DNA of 64,000 bases from Bolinopsis microptera (Eukaryota; Ctenophora; Tentaculata; Lobata; Bolinopsidae): assembly GCF_026151205.1 (NCBI RefSeq), contig NC_087077.1:17778475-17842474 (forward strand), given 5' to 3'. A program made the position numbers and the translations under genes. Position 1 is the first letter of the stretch. The number at the start of each line of letters is the position of its first letter. The notes below the pieces were generated by a model. The model made no database searches and had not been told where the DNA came from. It was given only the letters and a program-made list of their open reading frames with translations. Below, in pieces: positions 1-11,500 of this stretch.

Positions 1-564
1 TTAGTTAGTCCGAATGCTGACACTCTAAAATTAAAGGCTTTAGTGGGTGGTTTTTACTTCTTCTGAATGGTCTTAACTTAACCCACCCCAACATGTACCT
101 CATTTTCATACCAAAACAACTCGGCGATTGGTTGCTAGGCCGGTTGCTAAGGTCGAGCAAAATATATGTAGAAAGTTTCGTCGCGTTCCCTGCCTAGCTT
201 GTTATGCCGCGCAACATGCGCGCAATCATTCGAACGATCGATCGCCTTGCCACTTGCATTGAGCACTTAACAAACGAGCAATAATCTTATCTATCTGAAT
301 TCTGGTTCTAACTAGTAACAGGTAACTTCTATACTTATTTATAACTGTTCACTGTGAGTTATACCATTCTGTTACCGTTATTCTGCCACAGAAAGTTGTT
401 TCCCAGACCATAGCTATAGTGCACCATTAGGGTTAGGGTCCCTAACTTAGGGTTAAAGGTAGGGTTAAGCTATTAGATCATAAGGGCAAGATTTTCTGGG
501 GCAGCACGACTTGACTCACATCATTCCTATCTGATCTGGAGACTGAACGTGCCTTATCTTTCAG
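1..564. other. Upstream of the DNAL4-like exon; no coding exon seen
   Basis: I see no convincing exon here. A strong acceptor (TATCTTTCAG) ends at 564, so at least one earlier DNAL4-like exon lies here as non-coding leader or outside the window. Two direct copies of GTTGCTA at 131 and 143 resemble half-sites of the RFX X-box found upstream of many cilium genes, but they do not form a complete inverted X-box. A few TTAGGG-like words at about 428-470 are too short to call a telomeric array. Confidence 0.4.
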
Positions 565-965
565 CATTCCGACATGGCAGAGGAAATGAGAACAGAAGCC
601 ATGGAATTGTGCGTGACTGCGTGTGAGAAGTTCGCTTCTAGCAACGAGGTTGGTTGCAACAAATTTGTATTACCTAATATTACATTCCCAGAGCGACAAT
701 GAGGCTATTTGTAATATCAATTTGGCCGCCTCAGTGAACTCCCAATTAAGGAGGTATGTTCTGACACTGTACTTACTAAATTTAATTCTCTTCATTTTAG
801 GCAGCCTCGAAGATGATAAAGGAAAACATGGATAAGAAGTTTGGAAGCAGCTGGCATGTCGTCGTCGGTGAGGGATTCGGGTTCGAGCTGACCTACGAGA
901 CCAAGAATTTATTGTATATGTTCTTTGGAGGTAGCCTGGCTATAGCTGTCTGGAAATGCTCGTGA
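565..965 (+). CDS. DNAL4: Dynein axonemal light chain 4-like, 3' two exons
   Basis: The product is an LC8-fold light chain of axonemal (outer-arm type) dynein, acting as a small dimeric subunit in cilia. Exon 565-648 and exon 801-965 join in phase 0 (donor GAG|GTTGG, acceptor TTTTAG|GCA). Conserved blocks include MELCVTACEKF, KMIKENMDKKFGSSWHVVVG, GEGFGFEL and a C-terminus ending FGGSLAIAVWKCS, all very close to animal DNAL4. The first in-frame ATG is at 574, giving 79 residues. Animal DNAL4 is about 105 residues, and the codons before this ATG (HSD) also fit the family, so translation probably starts in an upstream exon I cannot find. The stop is TGA at 963-965. The gene is convergent with the acyl-CoA synthetase gene ending at 2472. 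Confidence 0.93.
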
Positions 966-2399
966 GGGCTGAACGGGAACCGATACTAGTACTGTTAATA
1001 TGATGACCGGCAAATTTTATGTTTTTGTTTAGACCTGCCCCTTGTAAAGTTTTACTGTATATAGTCATATCCTCGTACCAGACACTTAATGTATGTGTAT
1101 TGTAAATTATGCTTCATGGAAATGCTGCAAACTATTTGCAGCAATAATGTTTTTCAGATTTTACATTCTAGTTATGACTACGGTAAAATGTTGGACTACT
1201 TTTTCCACATGTTAAATGGTGGTTTTATCCTACTGACCTTAAATTCTTCAGCATATCCGACCAATTTTTGACTATGACTTGACCTATAATATAGAAGATG
1301 TAATTTTGTAATTATTTTTGTTATCCTAATGACCTCAAATTATTTGGCATTTTCAATCAATTTTTGATAATGACTTGACCTATAATAAGATAGCATTTTT
1401 GTAATCATTCCGATACGAAACAAAACAATTTCAATACCTATTGTTAAAATGTAGTTTTTTTTTTGTATCTGCCCAAAATATAATACTTTCAATTAACTAT
1501 AACTCTATAATTATAATGATTAAACTTTTTTCTAACAATATCTCTAAAAATGTTTATAACAATGGCTGAATTCTAAAAATTTCTCTGAATTCTGAAAATG
1601 TTTCTAAAATGTATTACTGATAAAAATATCACGCACGAAAGTTATAGTTAAGTGGGCGACCATAAATGACGTCACATCTTCAGGGGTCGTATGTAGCAGC
1701 TGCTAAATGTTCTAATCATATGATTATTTGGGGAAAATAATAGAAAGACTATTGACGAAGATTTCAGCGGATGAGGTCTGAAAATACAGTAAAGAGGGGA
1801 CGTCATCTGTTAAATTGCCTCAAACAATACAAAGCATTTTAATCGTAACTTGTAAGAAAAGGGTTTAACACAAACCACAATGAGTGCAAATATAAACGAA
1901 ATAACTGTAAAATTCTTCTGTAAGTTTATCTGGAAACGATTTAAATCTGAGATTAAAACATACCTAACACTAAAAAGTACAACCAGAAAAGTGGCCTGTT
2001 ATAGGACCGGACAGAGAAACTGTTGTCATGATAAATTGTAATTTAATAACACCACTAATAAGATAAAACTTTAGTTTTATATAAGTTGTATATAAGTATA
2101 TATACTCATCATTATTTAATCTAATCAACTTAAAAATCAGGTTAAGAACTGGCAAGTAGAACTATCGATATTTTTAGTTTCTCAAGCTCGTGTAAGGACA
2201 CCTAATTTACTATTAAATTATATTACTTAACAAAAATATTTAAATCTGATAAAATTGACTTTCATATTCCCACTATCTTAATCTCATACTGAATCAGTTA
2301 AAGTAATAAATGTTAAAATACATTGTGCAATGGAGTGATTCTTCATTGTGCTTCTGAAAACAGGGCACTCCCGTCTTATCTTATCTGCACACTAATTAG
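966..2399. other. Intergenic, AT-rich, nothing recognised
   Basis: This lies between the DNAL4-like stop and the 3' end of the convergent acyl-CoA synthetase gene. It is AT-rich with only short open frames lacking codon structure. It presumably holds both 3' UTRs. I see no repeat or RNA gene. Confidence 0.5.
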
Positions 2400-2539
2400 T
2401 AATTACTGACCCCTTCCCTCCAAGATTCAACACACTCTACAATCTCACCAACAACAGTCGGATCATGCACACTAATTACTGAGCCCTTCCCTCCAAGATT
2501 CAACACACTCTACAATCTCACCAACAACAGTCGGATCAT
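2400..2539. repeat. Tandem duplication of the last ACSS coding segment
   Basis: A 67-bp block at 2400-2466 recurs at 2473-2539 (offset 73 bp, one visible mismatch). On the minus strand the 2473-2539 copy is the final coding stretch of the acyl-CoA synthetase and includes its stop codon at 2472-2474. The second copy lies just downstream in the 3' UTR, so the reading frame is unaffected. Confidence 0.9.
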
Positions 2540-5500
2540 CAATAGTAGGGGAAACTTTGTAAGGCTTGTTGTTCACTATCGCTACCATCATATTACGTAG
2601 GATCTTCTGTGAGATTGTCTTCGGTAATCGTTCAACCTGTGGGTGCATGATAATATATTAAATTGGAGGGAGGATGAAAAAACATTTGTGTCCCTCACAT
2701 CTGATAAAAATGTTCGGGAAACCGTAAAATCATGAACAAGAGAAAAATGCATTCTGAATACCGGTCGCAGTCACTCCGAGCGATTATCTTTAAGATAGGG
2801 TTGCATCGGGTAGCTATTATTAATTCACTTATTCTTTGATGTACAAAAACGTCGTCTCACTACAACGGGGCAAGATAATTTACCTGCAATAATTCCTGCA
2901 GACCAGTATGCGGGCCGATGTGATCCCTGACAAGTTTTATTACCTCCTTTGTTATCTCTGAAGTAAGCTCTGAACCTGACATGAGACGGTGTCAGCTGAA
3001 TTGAAATGTTGTACAAAGAAACTTGTAATAAATGCTACTGAAATTACAAGGTTGAAGGACATGAACCAGCTAAAAAGAGCATTGACCCAGTAACAGAGAT
3101 TGTGAAATTTTGAAAATCAGATTAAATAATAAGTTTTTCTCTACTTCATACTAACCAGGTGTCATGACAACAAAACCAAGAGGCCTCTCCCCCATAAGGG
3201 GGTCGTCTTGTCCGACCACCGCACATTCTGATATCAGCTCGTGGTGCGCAATTGCCTGGGGGAGGTAGAGTTAGTTGTGTCAGATAGCATATACCTTGAT
3301 ATCAAGGATTTGAGCTCTATGTTAGATTAGTTAGATTTACCAAAAGGTATCTTTGAACAGTGTCAATTTCAGTGTAGTGTCAGAGACCCTGTTTTAGAGA
3401 AGTTGACCGCCAGTATGATGATATTCACAGCTAGCAGAATCTTGGATATCTTAATCCTCTACTACCACAACTGGTCAAACAGACTAAGAGAGAACTACTA
3501 CAAACTGGAAAATGAGTTTAAAACTGCTGTGCCAATGAACCATTTTGAGAGAGGTATGGCTACTGTTCAACACAAGATCCGCCAACAGAAACTGGAATGT
3601 GAGAAAACACACGATTCTAAGTTAAATAGAGACAAAGTGAATGGAACAGAGGTATACATCAAAAACAGCTATACTTCATTACCAGAACAACCAGAAGTAC
3701 CCAGGATATCTCTAACCAAAACAAGAACTCGTAGGCGCAAGGAGAAAAAATCAAAAGTCACTAAACCTAGAAAAAGGAAATCTGTCCATAAACACAGGAG
3801 GGATGGGATAAAATCAAGACCACTTAACAGAAACAATGTCAGCCAAGCTGCATTAGACAAAACTGTCATTAATCTCTCGTCCAAAACAGTTACAAATGCT
3901 CATAAGTTTGTCTTCCACCTTGGAGAATCATTTGCAGTTACTCCTTCTAAAACGAACAGAGATAAACTGGTAGAAGATGTAAACTCCTGGGCAAACTCAC
4001 TTAGAATGAGTTTCGTCCTCAGTAGAGTTGTAATCCCCACCCAAAATGTAGAAGAACATGAGAAAACCCTTGACCAGAAGGTAAAGCAAATGGAGAAAGT
4101 TCTAGGAATAAAAACCTCAAAGAAGAAGAATTTTAATTTAACAGTGGTAATCATGCATTAGAACTGTTTATCAGCAATGTCAAGAAACAGATATCTAACC
4201 ACCCTAGAAAACCAAAGCCAGCTCCTAGGAATGTAGACAAGGAGACTACAAAAGCAGTTCCCAAGAGCTCAAAAGCTGGGATGATGCTGTAATTCGATTA
4301 TTTGATAAAGGGACTGGGTTCTTTGTGTTAGACAAATCAGACTACATCAATATAGTAGATCCTGCTCTAAAAGATCAGAGCACTTTCAAACAAGTATCGG
4401 ATCAACAACAACAGATCCACACAACCATCATCACCATTAAAGAGTGGGTTCGGAAATACTCAGCAGATGCTGACTGCCCTGGCATGACCCTAAACTTTAT
4501 GGAATGGGTAACACCTAGTGAAGAGGAAAATGAACCTGGAGTAAACTACATGAACCTGAAAGCTCACAAACCAGAGAAAAACTACCCTGGGAGACTTATC
4601 AGCACTGGATGTAACTCTTACATCAAGAACCTCTCAATATTCACAGCAGAAGAACTAAAGAAGGTAACCCTGCCCCACTGCCTCATGGATTCTAATGATC
4701 TACTTATGAAGATGAAAGAACTCAATGAGTCAAGTAGATTGACTGGGAAGACCATCTACCACGTTACATTTGATATTGTAAACATGTTCCCCAGCATTTC
4801 AAAGGAGATTGGACTACCAGCTTGTAGAACCTTACTAGACCAAAGAAGTACTAAACTTTTCTCCACAGACTGCATTATGGAAGCTTTGGAGATAACCCTG
4901 GATAACAACATCACTGTTTTCAATGGCAACATGTATGTACAGACAGTGGAACTGCGATGGGTCCAAATAATGCTTGCCAGTATGCAGACTCAGCTCTCAG
5001 CCCCTTGGACAGTAAGATCGTGGAGTGCCAAGAAATCACAACCCCCGAGTTCTATGGCAGATACCGTGACGACATATACATCACTTGGACTGAGTCACTG
5101 GAGAAGCTAGACCAGTTCCTACTTTGGCTCAACCAATACCATCCAAACCTCAAGTTTACAATGTCGACACCTTCTACAGAGGGGACTGAATTTCTAGACC
5201 TGTTTATTTACTCGAAAAATTGCAAGCTAGAAACTAGGACGTACTGCAAACCTAGTGATGCCCATAGCTATTTACTCCCACAATCCTGCCACCCTACACA
5301 CACAGCAGAGAATATTCCATATGGAGTAGCACATCGAGTGTTCAAAAACTGTTCAGAGGAAGAAGAGTATTTGAAATGTAAAATTGAATTCAGTGAATAT
5401 CTAGAAGATCTAATAATAAAGATCTTATCCATAAATCCTTTGAGAAAGTTGAGTTACTTAAACGGGATGATCTGATTTCAAAAACCTTACAAGCTCTAAT

Positions 5501-8500
5501 AGTAAGAATAGTGAAGGATGTTTTCCTTTAGTTTGTGATTTTGACCCTAACTTACCTCCAATTGGTAAAATAGTTAACAAGAATAAATTTATCCTTGGCC
5601 TAGACCCCCTTTTAAAGTCTGTGATCCAGCCTAGTAAAGTACTTGTTTCATATCGTGGTAATAAAACTATCAAAGAAACTTTAGTTCCGAGTAAACTTTC
5701 AGAAGATCGTAAGTATCATGAAGATAGTAATGTTATGGCTTTAAACTCTAACACTGAAAATGTGGCTCTGCCTACTAGTATAGAAGAGGGGGGATGTTAT
5801 CATTGTAACTCCAGATGTAAAGCCTGTAGAATGTATATTTGTGAATCAAAAACAGCTCAGAGCTACCACTCGGGGTACACTGTTAACATCATTGGACAAC
5901 TAGACTGCAACACAGTAGGGGTGTGCTATCTAGTAAGGGATTAAGTCTGCAGACGTGCTTCAGTAGGAAGCACAGTTAACAATTTTAAGACCAGATGGCA
6001 GAACCACAAATCACATATTAGGAAAGCGGTTAGGAGTTGTGAAATTTCTTGTCATTTTAACGATAACCAGTTTCATAATCTTACCAAAGAGCCCTTAAAA
6101 ACGTTTGATAATGAGTTATCCGGTCAGATAGAGGTTATTATTTTTGAAAAGCTAGATTTTATAAAATGTTTAACCTTAGAAGATAGAAGTAGGGTTGCTA
6201 AAGAAAGAGAATCATTTTGGCAAAACCAGCTTATGACCCTCAGTGATTTTGGAGGACTTAATAAACGTAGTGCTCTTAATGAAATAAAAAATTGACCTTT
6301 ATATGATATGTTTTAATATTTAATCTTTCCACAGACACTTGCATTTTGTTGTTTACTTTCACCTCTGCATCTTTTATTTATATCTTATGATTGAATGAGA
6401 CTTACCCACAAATTTCCCATCTCAGTATTGATCTATTTTTGTCATGTTTTTAATTTACTTCATAGAACAGTTATTTTAATAAACTTGCTTTCAGAATTTC
6501 GTGTTTTACTGTTTCACTGAATGTCTCAAATATATACAGGGTGGGCCAAAAGTCAGTACCCATACGTTAGCCTTTATAGCTCAGTCACTGAGTGCCCAAT
6601 TTAAATACTTCTTTCTGGTATGACTTAGTAGGGTTAGTACCACCACTGGTTCGAGGAATTTGTCAACTCGAAAAATATTCGCGTTCATTTTTTTCAAACG
6701 GAGGTTCATTTTCACATTTATTTGATAGTTTAGATAGTCGGATCAAGCTAAATGTTATTGAATTGTGTTTGGCCATTCGAATTACGTTTGTCCTGAAAGA
6801 ATTAGAACTGTAGCTTCTCAGATGACCGAGATATTAAGCATAACGAGTTTATTCATTACGTGTGATCAGGTGATTGGTTTACCTAATCACGTGATAAGGT
6901 CCCCCGTTAACTACCCCGTTAAACATTATGGGAATTGTTAAGGGTGCCCAATTAAGGTGTCGTGTCACACAATCACCCAGTCAATTTTGTTAACGAGATA
7001 CAGAAAATGCTTGATAACTTCGTCATTTCTAATCCGTTTTGCCTCATATTTTCAGATCATATATGCAACATTTGATAATCTACCGTCTCTGAAAAAATTA
7101 GGCGTTCAGCATGTTCAGAGAAAACAATATAGGTGTTTTAATATTGAATGGGCGTGGTCTAAAATATTCGAATTTTCAAATTTTGACGACGGAATCCTCG
7201 AACCAGTAAATACAGTATGCCATCTGCAAAGCAACAGCTCTCAAATATAAAACACGGCGGAGCTATTAAGGCCAACGTATGGGTACTGACTTTTGGCCCA
7301 CCCTGTATATATATCAATGGGAACAATGGGATCAATGGTAAACGTGTGAGCTCATATTAACGTGGAAGTAAATAGCACCTCTTCAACAGCTCCCGTTGAT
7401 AACCTGACTGCTCCAACATTGATAATATCATCAGTGCGAGCCATGACGAACACGTTGCCCTCACTGTCCCTGTATCCCGCGTCAAATGTGTTGTAGTAGC
7501 CCTGTAAATTTCACTCTCAGGTATTGTCAACAAATTCAGATGTCATATAAAACAGATATTACTATATTTTGCTTTATATACAAGACCAAATGTGAAGAAA
7601 TATGATCAGAGCCCAAAGAAGGCACAGATAAACTTTTCAAACGAACCGGAAAGTCGGTAAAGTACTTCTCAGCATAAGCAGAGTCGTTCTGAAAGAGGGT
7701 AGGGAAGAAGCCCGGTCTGAGGGGAAGCCTGGAGGAATTTATGTAGTGAGAATAGGATGACAGATCAAACAGCAATTCCAATCAATAAGGTGCAATTAGC
7801 AACTCAATTAAAGTATGGTTATTTTTCCACTATTTTAAATATAACTAACTTGGCGACTATTTGTCCAAACTCCCCATCAGGGAGCACGTTTCCCTGATCA
7901 TCTACAATAAGAATGTTGTTTCCAACTGAGGATTTACCAGCGGACCCGTTACAGTCCACCTTCTCTCCCAGCGCGACAGGTGGCATTAGAATAGGGGTAC
8001 CGGACTCTGCGGGGGACATTTGTGTAAATACTTGTTTAAAGAGGGACAGTTGGTAGTACATTAATTACATTAATTAGTACATTAATTACATTAATTACAA
8101 TCGGTGCACAGCGTACGTGGGATGTTTGGCATTTGTATAATGTAGAAATACTTTGAAGCCTCTTTCATTCAGCCATTACACATTTGAACGATAAATCGAG
8201 GTGATAAAAAGTTTGGTTTTATTAGAATTTTATTTGTGTTTTACTGTAAAACGCAAACTTTATTACAGAGAATAAGATATTTACTTTATGTTACTTTTAG
8301 CTTTTTCAGATACATCTTTTATTTACTCAAATCCTTGCTTTGTTGTGGAGGAAAACTTTGATCATTATCAGGCCGAGTAAGGCAATAAAGTAACAACAAA
8401 TAATTTATGGTAGTTGATTTCGATTGTATACTAATAAAAGATGATAAATCCCAAAGATTCAGATCTAACAAAGTCATTTGTCACGGCTGATGTGGGCCAG

Positions 8501-11500
8501 TTGAATTTTCTGGGAGCAACCAAGCAGACCCGATCTGCTTCTCAGATATTTCCTAAAAGGTAATACAATGTATTCCGTTACCCCCGGAAATTTTCAGAGC
8601 AGTTTTCACGCTCAAAACGTCACTAAGATGTTCACTAGGAGACGAAGAGTCCGGTCTAAATTTCATTATAGCCCGATATAATTGTAAAACTCGGCTAAAT
8701 TACAAGCGGCTATGGGACTAGGCCCCCTGCCAAGCACTCGAATTATCCGTCACGTGACTGTGATCGGACGACTCGATTGGTGGACCCAGAAAAATACCGG
8801 TTTATAAGTAGGGGAGGAGTTTTACCAATCACTGCGGGGGGTAAAAATGGAGCTGCTGACAGATGGTATTTGATAATTGAAAAGACTTTTCACAGCGTGA
8901 TCGATCACTCCGGCAGGACGATTGACACTTTGACACCTTTCTAATCAATTCCATCAGATCGGGGGAGGGCCTCTGCTTTTCATGAAAATCAGATGATGAT
9001 TTGCAATAACCGCCACCACCTTGCGTAATTAGTCTCGGGTCTCCTCTTCTAAGGGAAATTTGTGAACACGTTTGACGTTTAGACCTCATTTCGCGTTGCC
9101 AGCAGTCGTCAACGACGGATATATTATCGTGCTGTGCTTCTAAACAGTTTCCGCTGTGTGCTGCAAGATGTCTCATTCAAATCGTGAGGGAGAAATTAAA
9201 GAGGTGGGGAAGAATGTTGATCATCCCTTCAGCATAAACTCTCTTCTCGTCAATGATAAAGGTTTGTGCGTGTATTTAGTGGTTGTGTGATATATTTCAT
9301 ACTTGGCAACTATTGTTTGTCGTTTGTCCATTTGGCTCTCTTTGCACAATTAAGGCAACTGGATCTTGTCCACAATAGAACCCTAATGATAGTCGGCATT
9401 CATTTATGAATGCCTATCAGTTTAAATCGCTCTCCATCATTGATATTTATTCTACGCCATCCAAATTTGATGTTATTTTCTCTCAGTACGAAATTTCTTA
9501 GATAAAAACAGCTCATTCTGTCGATCATGATAATGTACCCGAACAATTGTGATGAAGGAGGCCGGCCATGCAAGCCGGATCGTTCGATCATTAATCGAAG
9601 TGGAGTAATAGTTCGTTCGCGCGCGCGTAATAAATGTAGGTGACGCGTTAAGCACAACATGAAGTATTTATCGCGGGTTACATAGCTATGTCCGAGTAGA
9701 CCTTTTAGAAGAAATGTCACGATTATTGTGATATGAAGTTTGCCACAGAGAATTTGAGATGCAAAATTAAACCCTTTTTTATTCAGTATTTATAGTGTCA
9801 CAACTAACTTTTGTACAAGTTTAAATCTCGTGTTTTTCAATCGATAATTTCCTGATTATAATAACAACCGGTTAAATACCTTGAAATCAAGATCCGTGAA
9901 ATGAACATTGTTTGTAATTTCGTAGAATCAGTTACAAGTGTCCTACTCATATACAGAAATGATATTTTATGTGTGCTACCATCGCCGAAAATAAACTATG
10001 TGTGCCATAAAGTATCTTATAATATCTCTTACGATTTTGTAAATACACATCATTACTTTTTAGCTGGCGTTGCCTTTGGCTTTTCACCAGAAGATGAAAT
10101 TTAAACCCTAATGCTGTTTCAAATTGATAACATTTCACATTAATATGCTCACGTATTGCAGCTGGTAAATACATAAATCAGACTGTTTCGTCGGAAGAAG
10201 AGTGCAGTAAGCAGACCACATCAGCCGCTGTGAGTAACTGGCTCGATCAATAAAAACATGACGTGGACAAATTTTAAACATTTGCCTAAGCGGCATACAA
10301 ATAAAGCGTTATTATTATAAAGGGTCTCAATAAGAGGTCTCGACTGGGGGGGGGGGGGGGGGCCAATGGCATAAATGGAGAAAATGGAGAATTACTCATG
10401 GGTTTTTCCATTTTCTCCATAGAAATAGTCTCCATTTTATGCCATTTTATGCCATTTTATGCCATGGAAAACCTGAAAAATTTAGAATTTCGAGAAAAAT
10501 TATTTTAAAAAAAGATATTTTCGGCCAATAATGAACAGAGTATCATGAAACATGGAGAAAAGTGGTTTTCAGAAAAACTTTGAAAAATGTTGACTTAGAA
10601 AATGTTCGATCCGAGTCATTTACGAAACGTACCTCCCGTATCGAGAGCTCCCGATTCCGAGCTCGTGTTGCAAAGGGGAGGCCTGCCTTCCGAGATCGCA
10701 TTACCTCGAGTCCAAAATTGTGTATCGAGGCCAGGGGAAGGTGTGGACTTCGAAAAACCGAAAAAATATTTTCGGCCGATAATGAACAGAGTATCATGAA
10801 ACATGGAGAAAAGTGGTTTTCAGAAAAACTTTGAAAAATGTTGACTCAGAAAATGTTCGGTCCGAGTCATTTTCGATACGTACCTCCCGTATCGAGAGCT
10901 CCCGATTCCGAGCTCGTGTTGCAAAGGGGAGGCCTGCCTTCCGAGATCACATTACTTCGAGTCCAAAATTGTGTATCGAGGGGAAGGTGTGGACTTCGAA
11001 AAACCGAAAAAATATGTTTGGCCAATAATGAACAGAGTATCATGAAACATGGAGAAAAGTGGTTTTCAGAAAAACTTTGAAAAATGTTGACTCAGAAAAT
11101 GTTCGGTCCGAGTCATTTTCGATACGTACCTCCCGTATCGAGAGCTCCCGATTCCGAGCTCGTGTTGCAAAGGGGAGGCCTGCCTTCCGAGATCGCATTA
11201 CTTCTAGTCCAAAATTGTGTATCGAGGGGAAGGTGTGGACTTCGAAAAACCGAAAAAATATTTTCGGCAAATAATGAACAGAGTAGCATGAAACGTGGAG
11301 AAAAGCGGTTTTCAGAAAAAATTTGAAAAATTTTGACCGAAAAAATATTTTCGGCTTAAAATGAACAAGGTAGCATGAAACGTGGAGAAAAGTGTTTTTC
11401 AGAAAAACTTTGAAAAATTTTGACTTAGAAAATTACCCCTCGCTCGGTACACAATTTTGGACTCGAGGTTTCCCCCTGGTAATGCGATCTCGGAAGGCAG

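Noticed and set aside
428-470. TTAGGG-like words suggesting interstitial telomere
   Set aside because: Only a few imperfect, partly inverted words; no array.
8829-9176. 115-codon minus-strand frame
   Set aside because: Antisense shadow of the homeobox promoter and first exon.
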